Source of the DNA: Flavobacterium sp. KACC 22761
GTDB lineage: Bacteria > Bacteroidota > Bacteroidia > Flavobacteriales > Flavobacteriaceae
Reading direction: 5' to 3'
Assembly: GCF_034058155.1 (NCBI RefSeq)
Contig: NZ_CP139148.1
Coordinates: 248,001 to 312,000 of the forward strand
Length of the DNA: 64,000 nucleotides
Shown here: in pieces, positions 50,225 through 58,900 of the stretch
Numbering within the stretch: the first letter of the stretch is position 1
Layout: every line of letters begins with the position of its first letter
The notes under the pieces: model-generated
Told to the model about the DNA's origin: nothing
The model's database searches: none
The model's input: the letters and a program-made list of their open reading frames with translations, nothing else
Position numbers and translations under genes: made by a program

Positions 50225-51229
50225 ATGAAAACTTATACTAATCTCCGCCAAAACTCAAGTTACTTTTACTTAATTGGACTACTGAGTTTTCTGCTTGCTT
50301 CGTGTGGCTCTTACCAAAACACTTCTTATTATGACAATGATGGAGTTTATGGAAAATCTACAAACACTTATGCACAAACGACCACTACAGGTGTTAACAA
50401 CCAATATAAAGATTACTTTAAATCGCTTCAAGACGAAAATCAGCCAACTGAAATTTTTACTGATGTAGATAATTATGGCAATTATGCCGTAAACGACAGC
50501 ACTCAAACAGCATCTGTTGCTTATCCTGCTTGGGGAAGCGGAACTACAGAAACTTCAGTAACTTATTACTCTAGCCCAACATGGTCTTTTGGAATCGGAT
50601 TTGGATGGGGTTATCCTTATTACGGATACGGATGGGGATATCCATACTATGGCTGGGGTTATTATCCAGGATGGGGATATCCAGGTTGGGGTTACCCAGG
50701 TTGGGGATATCCAGGTTACGGATACTACGGCAATTATTCTTACAGCTACGGAAGAAGAGGATCAGCAGCATATTATGGATCTAGAGGATACGCATATAGA
50801 AACTCATCATACGCAGGAAGAAATTATGCTGGCAGAAGTTATGCCGGAAATAATTTCACAACAAGAAATTATGCAGGAAGAAGCAGCTACAGCACCAACA
50901 ATGGCAGAAGCTACTCCGATTATAGAAGAAGTTCATCTGTAAACGGCAGAACATATTCAAGTCCAACTTTCACAGACAGAAGAGGCACTGTTCAAGGCCA
51001 AAGCAGTGGTTATGATTATGCCAACAGAAGATCAAGCGCAGGAGCAACCAACAGAAGCTATAGCACGCCAAACAGCAGTTCATCTAGAACTTACTCTCCT
51101 AGCCCATCTCGTTCTATGAACAGTGGTGGCGGAAGCATGAGAAGCAGTGGTGGCGGAGGCGGCTACAGTGGCGGTGGCGGCGGAGGAGGAAGATCCTACG
51201 GCGGTGGCGGTGGTGGAGGAAGAAGATAA
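50225..51229 (+). CDS. Gly/Tyr/Ser-rich lipoprotein with low-complexity repeats
   Basis: A 334-residue protein with a lipoprotein signal (YLIGLLSFLLASC, Cys about residue 27). After a spacer, residues ~118-175 are Gly-Tyr-Pro-Trp repeats (GWGYPYYGWGYYPGWGYPGW), then Arg-Ser-Tyr-Asn repeats (YAGRNYAGRSYAG) and a Gly/Ser tail (GGGGYSGGGGGGG) ending RR. There is no enzyme motif. Such proteins are common in Flavobacterium and may be structural or surface adhesive; the Tyr/Arg composition would favour phase separation or cross-linking. The promoter box is shared with divergent proS. Confidence 0.78.
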   Translation: MKTYTNLRQNSSYFYLIGLLSFLLASCGSYQNTSYYDNDGVYGKSTNTYAQTTTTGVNNQYKDYFKSLQDENQPTEIFTDVDNYGNYAVNDSTQTASVAYPAWGSGTTETSVTYYSSPTWSFGIGFGWGYPYYGYGWGYPYYGWGYYPGWGYPGWGYPGWGYPGYGYYGNYSYSYGRRGSAAYYGSRGYAYRNSSYAGRNYAGRSYAGNNFTTRNYAGRSSYSTNNGRSYSDYRRSSSVNGRTYSSPTFTDRRGTVQGQSSGYDYANRRSSAGATNRSYSTPNSSSSRTYSPSPSRSMNSGGGSMRSSGGGGGYSGGGGGGGRSYGGGGGGGRR

Positions 51230-51273
51230 AACCTCTTTCACCAAATCATTCAATCACTTAAATACCAAACCAG

Positions 51274-52779
51274 ATGAAAAAAATATTCTTCCTTTTTACT
51301 ATAGGACTATCTTTTAGCGCTCTACATTCACAAGAAGTATCTGATGCCGTACGTTATGCTCAAGACAACTTAACCGGAACAGCAAGATTTCGAGCCATGA
51401 GCGGCGCATTTGGAGCTGTTGGAGGAGATTTGTCAGCCCTAAATGTCAATCCGGCTGGATCTGCTGTATTCAACAACAATCAAATTGGGGTTTCTTTTAG
51501 TAATCAAACCAAGAAAAACAACTCCAATTATTTTGGAACTGAAACCAGCGACAAAGACAATTCATTTATCTTGAATCAAGCTGGAGGTGTTTTTGTTTTC
51601 CATGATCATAATCCAAATAATAATTGGAAAAAAATTGCCATCGGAACAACTTATGAAAACACCAACAATTTTAATAACAACATCTTTTCTGCTGGTACAA
51701 ATCCTAGAAACTCAATTGACCAGTACTTTTTGACCTATGCAAACGGAATACCATTAGATGTAATTACTGGAGTACCATACCGAGATATGTATTATGACGA
51801 ACAGCAAGCTTATTTCGGATACAAAGGATACATAATAGACCCCGTCAACCCTAATGACGGCAACAACACACAATATGTTTCTGCTGTTCCCGCTGGAGGA
51901 AATTATTATCAAGAAAATGAAGTTTACACCACGGGCTACAATAGCAAATTGACTTTCAACATTGCTACTTCATATAAGGACAGAATTTATTTTGGAGCCA
52001 ACTTAAATGTACACATTACAGACTACAGAAGATCGAGCAGTTTTTATGAAGACAACAGCAATCCACTAGAAGCGCGCGAGACAATATCAAACTTACGTTT
52101 CAACAATGATTTATATACTTACGGAAATGGTTTTTCTTTTCAACTGGGAGCTATTGCCAAAGTTACTGACGGCTTAAGACTTGGTGTTGCATACGAATCA
52201 AATACTTGGTACGATCTTTATGATGAAGTTTCACAAAGCTTATCAACAACCAGACAAGCTGCAGGCGGTCCAGAAATACGTGAAAACGTTAATCCGAATT
52301 TGATTAATGTTTATGATCGATATACTTTGCAAACCCCTGATAAATTTACTTTCAGCGGTGCTTATGTTTTCGGAAAATCAGGCTTAATCAGTGTTGATTA
52401 TTCTATTAAAAATTATGGAAACACTAAATACAAACCAACAAGCGATCCGGGATTCAGAGGATTGAACGCAGACATGAGCAATCAATTGACATCAAATGGC
52501 GAATTAAGAATTGGTGCTGAATACAAAATCCAAAGAGTAAGCCTTCGTGGCGGTTACCGTTTTGAAGGAAGCCCATACAACGACGGAAGAACAATCGGCG
52601 ACTTAAACAGCTACTCAGGAGGTTTAGGATACAGCTTTGGTGGCACAAAATTAGATTTGGCCTATTCTTATATGGAGCGAAAATCAAATCAAGGATTTTT
52701 TGCAACAGGATTCACCGATGGAGCCAACATAACTTCAAAACTAAACAATGTAACGCTAACTTTATTATTTGAATTGTAA
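51274..52779 (+). CDS. OmpP1/FadL-family outer membrane protein
   Basis: A 501-residue beta-barrel. Signal peptide to about residue 19 (SALHSQ). The mature N-terminus SDAVRYAQDNLTGTARFRAM-SGAFGAVGGDLSALNVNPAG is the hatch with the conserved NPA motif of FadL-type transporters. Alternating aromatic strands follow and the protein ends in an aromatic residue series (VTLTLLFEL). FadL proteins take up long-chain fatty acids or other hydrophobic molecules. It is 44 bp after the lipoprotein gene, so probably co-transcribed. Confidence 0.9.
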   Translation: MKKIFFLFTIGLSFSALHSQEVSDAVRYAQDNLTGTARFRAMSGAFGAVGGDLSALNVNPAGSAVFNNNQIGVSFSNQTKKNNSNYFGTETSDKDNSFILNQAGGVFVFHDHNPNNNWKKIAIGTTYENTNNFNNNIFSAGTNPRNSIDQYFLTYANGIPLDVITGVPYRDMYYDEQQAYFGYKGYIIDPVNPNDGNNTQYVSAVPAGGNYYQENEVYTTGYNSKLTFNIATSYKDRIYFGANLNVHITDYRRSSSFYEDNSNPLEARETISNLRFNNDLYTYGNGFSFQLGAIAKVTDGLRLGVAYESNTWYDLYDEVSQSLSTTRQAAGGPEIRENVNPNLINVYDRYTLQTPDKFTFSGAYVFGKSGLISVDYSIKNYGNTKYKPTSDPGFRGLNADMSNQLTSNGELRIGAEYKIQRVSLRGGYRFEGSPYNDGRTIGDLNSYSGGLGYSFGGTKLDLAYSYMERKSNQGFFATGFTDGANITSKLNNVTLTLLFEL

Positions 52780-52805
52780 TTAAAAATCAAAATAAATGAT
52801 GAAGA

Positions 52806-52840
52806 TTTCCGTCAAGTCCTTTTCTTGGCGGATTTTTTTT
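52806..52840 (+). terminator. Terminator after the OmpP1 gene
   Basis: TCCGTCAAG pairs with CTTGGCGGA (one G-T pair) around TCCTTTT, then eight T. It ends the lipoprotein-OmpP1 transcript. Confidence 0.75.
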
Positions 52841-52854
52841 GTCTTAACGAAAAG

Positions 52855-52910
52855 AGTCACGATAGCCCTGGAAATTGCAAAAAAAATAGCAGACAGCAGG
52901 ATTAGCTTCA
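52855..52910 (+). repeat. Conserved-looking structured repeat (GATAGCCC...GACAGCAGGATTAGC)
   Basis: The segment between the terminator and the rimO promoter reads GATAGCCCTGG, an A-rich loop, then GACAGCAGGATTAGCTTC. AGC/GCT and CCTG/CAGG can pair. I recall very similar sequences dispersed in other Flavobacteriia downstream of genes, so it may be a degenerate copy of an RNA or repeat family. Confidence 0.5.
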
Positions 52911-52961
52911 TAAAAAACACCTAAAAGAAACCGAAACAAGCGGTGATTGAATAAAAAAGTG

Positions 52962-52969
52962 TAATTTTG
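52962..52969 (+). promoter_or_regulatory. -7 promoter element of rimO
   Basis: TAATTTTG, 19 bp before the ATG at 52989. No -33 TTG at the canonical distance. Confidence 0.5.
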
Positions 52970-52988
52970 CACTCCAATTTATAAAAGT

Positions 52989-54302
52989 ATGAGAACCAAG
53001 TCTTTAAAAAAGAACAAAATTAACGTAATCACTCTTGGGTGTTCAAAAAATGTTTATGACAGCGAAGTCCTTATGGGACAACTGCGCGCTAATGGAAAAG
53101 AAGTTGAACACGAGGCTCCAGCAGAAAAAGAAGGAAACATTATTGTAATTAACACTTGCGGTTTTATTGATAATGCAAAAGCCGAATCAGTAAACATGAT
53201 TTTGGAATATGCAGATAAAAAAGACAAAGGCTTAGTTGACAAAGTTTTTGTAACCGGATGTTTATCTGAACGTTACAGACCAGATTTAGAAAAAGAGATC
53301 CCGAATGTAGATCAATATTTTGGAACAACTGAGTTGCCTCAATTATTAAAAGCCTTAGGCGCTGACTATAAACATGAATTATTAGGAGAACGTTTAACAA
53401 CAACTCCAAAGAACTATGCCTACTTAAAAATTGCAGAAGGTTGCGATAGACCTTGTAGTTTTTGCGCTATTCCTTTAATGCGTGGTTCTCACGTTTCTCA
53501 GCCAATTGAAAAATTGGTCAAAGAAGCTGAAGGTTTGGCTAAAAATGGTGTTAAAGAATTAATTTTAATTGCTCAAGACTTAACTTATTACGGTGTTGAC
53601 CTTTATAAAAAGAGAAATCTTGGAGAACTTTTAGAAGCATTGGTCAAAGTGGAAGGAATTGAATGGATTCGTTTGCATTATGCTTTCCCAACTGGCTTCC
53701 CAATGGATGTTTTGGAAATAATGAAACGCGAGCCTAAAATCTGTAATTATATTGATATTCCGCTGCAACATATTTCTGATTCTATCTTAAAATCAATGCG
53801 CCGTGGTACTACTCAAGCTAAAACAACTCAATTATTGAAAGATTTCCGCGCTTCGGTACCAGGAATGGCGATCAGAACGACTTTGATTGTTGGATATCCA
53901 GGTGAAACTCAAGAAGATTTTGAAATCCTTAAAGATTTTGTTCAAGAAATGAAATTTGACAGAATGGGATGTTTTGCTTATTCTCATGAAGAAAACACAC
54001 ATGCTTATTTATTGGAAGATGACATTCCGGATGATGTAAAACAAGCCAGAGCAAATGAAATAATGGAATTACAATCGCAAATTTCTTGGGATTTGAACCA
54101 AGAGAAAGTTGGCAAAGTTTTTAAATGCATTATTGACAGAAAAGAAGGAGCCCATTTTGTTGGCCGAACTGAGTTCGACAGCCCAGATGTTGACAACGAA
54201 GTCTTAATTGATGCATCTAAACATTATGTAAAAACTGGTGAATTTGTTAATATCAAGATAATTGAAGCAACAGAATTTGATTTATACGGAGAACCTGCTT
54301 AA
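52989..54302 (+). CDS. rimO: Ribosomal protein S12 methylthiotransferase RimO
   Basis: A 437-residue radical-SAM enzyme. N-terminal UPF0004 domain with three cysteines: ITLGCSKNVYDSE, INTCGFIDNAK and VTGCLSERY. The radical-SAM cluster is CDRPCSFCAIP (CxxxCxxC). The end is a TRAM-like domain (VGKVFKCIIDRKEG...). It adds a methylthio group to Asp88 of ribosomal protein S12, using two [4Fe-4S] clusters. All six cysteines are present. It is followed by a Gly-rich exported-protein gene 40 bp on. Confidence 0.96.
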   Translation: MRTKSLKKNKINVITLGCSKNVYDSEVLMGQLRANGKEVEHEAPAEKEGNIIVINTCGFIDNAKAESVNMILEYADKKDKGLVDKVFVTGCLSERYRPDLEKEIPNVDQYFGTTELPQLLKALGADYKHELLGERLTTTPKNYAYLKIAEGCDRPCSFCAIPLMRGSHVSQPIEKLVKEAEGLAKNGVKELILIAQDLTYYGVDLYKKRNLGELLEALVKVEGIEWIRLHYAFPTGFPMDVLEIMKREPKICNYIDIPLQHISDSILKSMRRGTTQAKTTQLLKDFRASVPGMAIRTTLIVGYPGETQEDFEILKDFVQEMKFDRMGCFAYSHEENTHAYLLEDDIPDDVKQARANEIMELQSQISWDLNQEKVGKVFKCIIDRKEGAHFVGRTEFDSPDVDNEVLIDASKHYVKTGEFVNIKIIEATEFDLYGEPA

Positions 54303-54342
54303 ATTTACGCTAACTATTATCAATTTAGATAAAAAACTAATT

Positions 54343-54891
54343 ATGAAACCTACGAACATTTTTTTTCTTTTGATTTTTACTTTGTGTTGTGTTAATGCAG
54401 CATCAGCTCAATATGGCGGTTACAACAACGGCTACGGTGGAGGCTATGGAGGTTACGGACGCGGTGGCGGAATGGGAATGGACAGAAGCATGATGGCCGG
54501 CCCACAAAGCACTCCTAGCAAGCCAAAAGAAATTCCTGCAGAAGAAACTGCTGCCAAAATCGTTGAACAAATGAGACCTGAACTAAAACTTGATGATCTT
54601 CAGGCTATCGCTATAACTAACGCTTTAGCAGACAGCATTAGAGAACAAGGTGTACTTTTGAAAAATGAAAGTAGTAGTCAAGATCAAAAGATAGAACAAA
54701 TCAATGCACTAAGAGAAAGTACTACCAAAAAGGTAAATGCATTTTTGAGTCCTGAGCAAATTGAAAAGTACAAAGAATTTATGGCTAATTTCAAAGGGGT
54801 TCAAAAAGAAAAATCAAAAAAGAAAAAAGATTCTAAAGAGCACAAAGAAGCAACCGAAGAAGAAAAAACAAAAAAAGCTGAAGAACAATAA
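54343..54891 (+). CDS. Exported Gly-rich protein with charged helical C-terminus
   Basis: A 182-residue protein from the ATG at 54343. Signal peptide (hydrophobic core NIFFLLIFTLCCVNAASAQ, cut near residue 22). A Gly/Tyr-rich segment (YNNGYGGGYGGYGRGGGMG) follows, then a helical domain about 60-140 with QMRPELKLDDLQAIAITNAL that resembles Spy/CpxP-type heavy-metal or periplasmic chaperone helices, and finally a Lys/Glu-rich tail. I do not recognise the family. The longer in-frame reading to 54262 lies inside rimO and is discounted. Confidence 0.7.
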   Translation: MKPTNIFFLLIFTLCCVNAASAQYGGYNNGYGGGYGGYGRGGGMGMDRSMMAGPQSTPSKPKEIPAEETAAKIVEQMRPELKLDDLQAIAITNALADSIREQGVLLKNESSSQDQKIEQINALRESTTKKVNAFLSPEQIEKYKEFMANFKGVQKEKSKKKKDSKEHKEATEEEKTKKAEEQ

Positions 54892-54914
54892 AAAAACTTC
54901 ATCTCAAAATGTAA

Positions 54915-55826
54915 ATGACCATGATAAAAAAACATTTATGTTATTTGATTTTAGCAATTATAATAACTTCTTGCTCTACAAATCCATATAAAAGTACTGA
55001 GAAGGTTTACGATCAGCAACTTAAAAATTTGGAAAATCAAATTACAAGCAAAGATCCACAATCTATTCCAGCAATTAGCCCCGTTGTAATAGATACTACT
55101 TATGCTGCTCAGTTAGGTATTGTAAAAGATACTTTATCAAAAACAGGCTCGACTCATTTGGTAAATGGCATCACAACAGAATGGATTGGAACTGTGAATT
55201 TTAACTTAAGAAAACCAAGCTTCATCATCATTCATCACACAGCTCAGGATTCTCTTAAACAAACCATAAATACTTTTACAAAAACAAAAACACAAGTAAG
55301 CGCTCATTATATTATTTCGGAAAACGGAAAAGTGGTGCAAATGCTTAATGATTATTTAAGAGCATGGCACGCAGGAGCGTCAACTTGGGGAAAAAATACT
55401 GATATCAATTCAAGCTCAATCGGAATTGAATTGGACAATAATGGATTCAAACCTTTTACCGAAAGCCAAATCAGCAGTCTTGTTGCTCTTTTGACAAAAT
55501 TAAAAAAAGACTACAATATTCCGACGCAAAACATATTAGGCCACTCTGATATTGCTCCAGGAAGAAAACAAGATCCGAGCGCCTTATTCCCATGGAAAAC
55601 ATTGGCAGAAAAAGGTTTCGGAATTTGGCCAGATGAAGTTTTAGAAGAGGCTCCTTTTGATTTCAAAATTGAACCAGCTCTAAGAATCATTGGTTACAAT
55701 ACAAAAAATCTTTCGGCGGCAATTATGGCTTTTAAGTTGCATTATATTCAAACTGATGTTACTCCGACGCTAGATCGAAAAACAATAGATACTATTTACT
55801 CGATTTATAAAAAACAAATTCAGTAA
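54915..55826 (+). CDS. N-acetylmuramoyl-L-alanine amidase (lipoprotein)
   Basis: A 303-residue lipoprotein with lipobox IITSC at about residue 20. Residues ~95-240 are an Amidase_2 domain: FIIIHHTAQDS with the first zinc His, SAHYIISENGKVVQML, IGIELDNNGFKPF and ILGHSDIAPGRKQDPSALFPW with the second His and the catalytic Lys-Asp part. A C-terminal helical segment (TLDRKTIDTIYSIY) is short. It cleaves the amide between muramic acid and the stem peptide in the periplasm. ATGs at 54915 and 54921 are both possible. Confidence 0.93.
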   Translation: MTMIKKHLCYLILAIIITSCSTNPYKSTEKVYDQQLKNLENQITSKDPQSIPAISPVVIDTTYAAQLGIVKDTLSKTGSTHLVNGITTEWIGTVNFNLRKPSFIIIHHTAQDSLKQTINTFTKTKTQVSAHYIISENGKVVQMLNDYLRAWHAGASTWGKNTDINSSSIGIELDNNGFKPFTESQISSLVALLTKLKKDYNIPTQNILGHSDIAPGRKQDPSALFPWKTLAEKGFGIWPDEVLEEAPFDFKIEPALRIIGYNTKNLSAAIMAFKLHYIQTDVTPTLDRKTIDTIYSIYKKQIQ

Positions 55827-55849
55827 TAATTAATTCCACACAAAATATA

Positions 55850-55889
55850 AAGAGGCTGTTTTATAACAAAAAACAGCCTCTTTTTTTAT
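55850..55889 (+). terminator. Rho-independent terminator of the amidase gene
   Basis: AAGAGGCTGTTTT pairs with AAAACAGCCTCTT around a short loop, then a T7 run. Confidence 0.85.
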
Positions 55890-56109
55890 TTCCTTACTGG
55901 CTAACTGGCCCACAGATCAAACAAATTAAACAGATTATCACTGTTTTTTTATACCTGTGTAAATCTGTTTAATCTGTGTCATCTGCGTGCTATTTCAATG
56001 TATCTTATTCCGAAAACATATTTTACTAAAACGAAAAGACACATTTCAGTACGCTTCCACTCCAACAATAACAATAGTTAACAAGAACAATAGCAATAAC
56101 AACAGCAAA

Positions 56110-56165
56110 CTTGAAACTTGAAACTTGAAACTTGAAACTTGAAACTTGAAACTTGAAACTTGAAA
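56110..56165. repeat. Tandem heptamer CTTGAAA x8
   Basis: Eight exact copies of CTTGAAA with no spacer, then CCTAAAACG. Lies between convergent amidase and porin genes. Too short and regular for a CRISPR. Confidence 0.85.
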
Positions 56166-56185
56166 CCTAAAACGTACCCAAATAA

Positions 56186-56224
56186 AAAAGCTGCCAAAAC
56201 ATTAGTATGTCTCGACAGCTCCAA
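56186..56224 (-). terminator. Terminator of the porin gene
   Basis: On the minus strand AGCTGTC pairs with GGCAGCT across an 18-nt loop, followed by a T run. The stem is shorter than the others. Confidence 0.55.
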
Positions 56225-56251
56225 AAAAAAAAAAAATATCAATCTTTATCT

Positions 56252-57325
56252 CTAGAAAGAGTATGTTGTAGCAACCAGAGCAAAAATCGAACCGCCTGTT
56301 GGCATAGCATCTTTATCTAAAAAGATATCTTCTGATGCAGCATCGTATCTTAACTCAGGAATTATAGTTAGTTTTCCAACTTTGTAATTTAAAGAAACCG
56401 TGTTTGCAAAAACATTTGAACCTGTCAATGTCCCTAAACTTGGCGCAGCACTTTTAGCATCAAAATATTCCATTCTGTAAGCCAATAATAAAGACGGAGA
56501 GAATGAATAATTTGCGTATCCTACCAATGAGAACCATTCTCCATCATCTGCACTTACAAAATCATTTTTAGTTTTTGCATAAGTTGCATTAAATCCAAGA
56601 GCAAAACTGTCGCTTAATGTTTTTGAAGCAACCAAATCAAATTGCGTTTTATTTTCGTCTGATGCTGGATTTGAACTTCCTGATGTAAAATTCAAATAAG
56701 CACTTCCTGTTTCACCAATATATCCAACTTGTCCGATATATGTTTTTTGAGATGAACCTGCATCCATAGCCGATTTAAAGTCTGTTGGGTTGGTTATACC
56801 AAACATCGCTGTAAACTTTCCTGAAGTATATTGCGCTTTTAAACCTGTATTAAAGAACGGTCCATAAGAAAAGGCATACGACATACTGTAGTTTTTATTA
56901 TCGACAGCATCTAAAACCTCGTATCCGATGTGAGTACCAAAACTACCCACAACAAATTTGAATTTTTCGGTAACTTGGTAAGTAAAAAATAATTGTTTAA
57001 TTAAAAATTTCGCATTTATATCTTTATCTGTTGTTTCATTGTATGAAAATTCGCCGGCTCTTTTTCCGAATCCTAAATCTACAAATACAGAAGCTTTTCC
57101 GAAAGTATGCCCCGCTTCAACAGACGCCATTCCTAGTTCGAACGAATCCTGAGAGTTGGTAAAGCTCGTTAATCCATTCATTTGTTTCGAAAAATCGTAT
57201 TTATAGTACGCATCCGCTGATCCGCCCCATGTCGTCGCTGGTGAAGTTGTTGTTTCTGTATCATCTTGAGCAAAGGCAAAAGAACTCGTTAACATCGCGG
57301 CAAAAATGTGTAATACTTTTTTCAT
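56252..57325 (-). CDS. OmpL-type porin (beta-barrel porin 2 family)
   Basis: A 357-residue outer-membrane protein with a signal peptide to about residue 20 (FAFAQ). The mature part is a 16-plus strand beta-barrel with alternating residues: DAYYKYDFSKQMN, VASVEAGHTFGKASVFVDLGFGK-like early strands, SGKFTAMFGITNPTDFK, and the final SIFALVATTYSF ending in Phe. It matches the BBP2/OmpL-like family of small-molecule porins found in Bacteroidota. It sits alone behind a 597-bp AT-rich upstream region carrying CCCCTA motifs. Confidence 0.85.
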   Translation of the reverse strand: MKKVLHIFAAMLTSSFAFAQDDTETTTSPATTWGGSADAYYKYDFSKQMNGLTSFTNSQDSFELGMASVEAGHTFGKASVFVDLGFGKRAGEFSYNETTDKDINAKFLIKQLFFTYQVTEKFKFVVGSFGTHIGYEVLDAVDNKNYSMSYAFSYGPFFNTGLKAQYTSGKFTAMFGITNPTDFKSAMDAGSSQKTYIGQVGYIGETGSAYLNFTSGSSNPASDENKTQFDLVASKTLSDSFALGFNATYAKTKNDFVSADDGEWFSLVGYANYSFSPSLLLAYRMEYFDAKSAAPSLGTLTGSNVFANTVSLNYKVGKLTIIPELRYDAASEDIFLDKDAMPTGGSIFALVATTYSF

Positions 57326-57922
57326 GTTTTAATTGGTTTTTGGTTATTAATTGATTTTGGTTAGTTAATCTTTATATAGCTGTAATTAATAGTATATGTC
57401 AATCCAAAAAATCTTTCATCTTGCTCAAAAAACCTCTTCATTTTCATTAGCGAATTTATTAACTTTTGTATGAGTAGAACAATCCAAAAGTACTTTTTTG
57501 ACGTTTTAGAAGCAGAATTATGGATTACAAAAATTAAACAAGCAATAATCGTTATTTGATATTTATACGGATTCATTTTTGAAAATTCAACAATGCTATT
57601 TTACCTTTTACACGCCTTAAATCGAGCAAAAAATGAAATACAAATAAAAAATACAACTATAATCCGGCAAAAAAATAGGCAAAAAACCAACAACCCCTAT
57701 TTTTTTAGGGGGTATTTCAAAAATTGAAATAAAAATAGATTTCACCTTAAAAACCATCCCAATCAAAAATATTGATTTCCAAAAAATATAAATTCCTACA
57801 AAAACACCCCTACAAAAGCTCCCCTAAACCTTTTGATCTCTTAAGCCATTTTTTTGATTTTAAAACAAAAAAAAGCCTGTTCAAAAAATGAACAGGCCTA
57901 TAAAGGAAACAGGATAATTATA
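57326..57922. promoter_or_regulatory. 597-bp AT-rich region upstream of the porin gene
   Basis: No convincing gene. The hairpin AACCCCTATTTTTTTAGGGG (57693-57712) lies about 370 bp from the porin start. Two more CCCCTA copies lie at 57817-57822 and 57831-57836. An ATG-led 71-codon reading on the minus strand (57361-57576) lacks a promoter box and family likeness. A bidirectional terminator is at 57867-57901. Confidence 0.5.
57867..57901 (-). terminator. Terminator of the GH5/GH27 genes
   Basis: GGCCTGTTCAT and ATGAACAGGCT form the stem around TTTTT on the minus strand, with a T8 run. It lies just after the GH5 stop. Confidence 0.85.
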
Positions 57923-58888
57923 CTATTCCTGACTATTATATTTTCTTAAAAACTCCCTAACCTTGATTCCAGATTGTTTCAAATCTTCATCTTTCCATTT
58001 TCCTTCAGACTTTGCCGATTTCTTCAAAATAGAGCACGTTTCATCTTTATCAGAAACGGACCATGTAATCCAGCTAATCTTTCTGGTTTCCATCCAATCA
58101 ATGTATTCTTGCCAAGCTTTCATATTTAACGGTCCGTCGCCTGAAGCTTCCATTCCGGCAGATTCTGAAACAAAAACAGGCAATCCTTTTTTTATTGCTG
58201 CATCAGTTCGATCTCTTAATTCCTTGCCGTGAGTCGCCGCGTAAAAATGCATGGTGTACATTATATTAGAGTATCCTACAATAGGATCATCTGCAGGAAG
58301 ATTAATGTCTTGATCCCAGCGGGGGCAACCAACCAAAATAACATTATTAGGATCATTTTCCCTAATGATGCGTATGATCTCCTCAGCATAAGTTTTGACT
58401 TCCCACCAAGTTTCATAATCCGGCTCATTGAACACCTCATATATTATATTAGGGTATTTCGCATACTTTCTTGACATCTCTTCAAAAAAAACTGAAGCTT
58501 CCTTTAAATTAATATTGTGACTGTGCCAATCAATAACTACATAAATATCAGATTTGATCGCACCGTTTATAACTGCTTCTAGTTTTTCTTTTGCAAACTG
58601 CGGATCTTTCATATAGGACCACTCACCTAACTCAATTCCTACTGCCGCGCGAACAACATTACAATTGAAATCCTTTTTCAGCCAACTTACTGCTTTTTCA
58701 TTATAAAATCTAGGCCACATGCTATGCCAGCCAAAACTCAAACCTCGCAAAACAATTGGCTCATTATTTTGATCCACTAACTGAGTTCCTTTCACACTCA
58801 ACTGGCCATGCTTTTTAACAAACTGAGCCTGCAAATTGCCCATAATTAGCAACAAAACAAGAGTAAGAAGACAAGCTTTTGATTTCAT
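57923..58888 (-). CDS. Endoglucanase-like glycoside hydrolase family 5
   Basis: A 321-residue secreted enzyme: signal peptide to about residue 22 (NLQAQ), then a GH5 TIM barrel with LSVKGTQLVDQNNEPIVLRG, CNVVRAAVGIELGEW, VIDWHSHN, and the acid/base Glu155 in YEVFNEPDYE, plus the nucleophile Glu242 in VFVSESAGMEASG. The pattern is that of GH5_2-type endo-beta-1,4-glucanases. It hydrolyses internal beta-1,4 links in cellulose, glucomannan or mixed-link glucan; the precise target is not certain. It follows GH27 by 12 bp in the same transcript and so belongs to the SusC/SusD locus. Confidence 0.93.
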   Translation of the reverse strand: MKSKACLLTLVLLLIMGNLQAQFVKKHGQLSVKGTQLVDQNNEPIVLRGLSFGWHSMWPRFYNEKAVSWLKKDFNCNVVRAAVGIELGEWSYMKDPQFAKEKLEAVINGAIKSDIYVVIDWHSHNINLKEASVFFEEMSRKYAKYPNIIYEVFNEPDYETWWEVKTYAEEIIRIIRENDPNNVILVGCPRWDQDINLPADDPIVGYSNIMYTMHFYAATHGKELRDRTDAAIKKGLPVFVSESAGMEASGDGPLNMKAWQEYIDWMETRKISWITWSVSDKDETCSILKKSAKSEGKWKDEDLKQSGIKVREFLRKYNSQE

Positions 58889-58900
58889 AAATTTAAAATT

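Larger units (their letters stand above)
55827..56251. repeat. 425-bp intergenic stretch with terminators and repeats
   Basis: No gene is supported. It holds the amidase terminator (55850-55889), a GCCACAGAT/AATCTGTG-type inverted repeat (55908-55990), eight tandem copies of the heptamer CTTGAAA (56110-56165) and a minus-strand terminator for the porin gene (56186-56224). Confidence 0.7.

Noticed and set aside
54761..54991. 76-codon Lys-rich frame overlapping the Gly-rich protein and amidase genes
   Set aside because: It is an out-of-frame reading of the Lys/Glu-rich tail and overlaps the amidase signal peptide.
56110..56165. CRISPR-like array
   Set aside because: The unit is 7 bp with no spacers and no cas gene is nearby; it is a simple tandem repeat.
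57361..57576. 71-codon reading frame on the minus strand upstream of the GH5/porin region
   Set aside because: No promoter box, no likeness to a known family and AT-rich composition expected of non-coding sequence here; it may be a chance frame.
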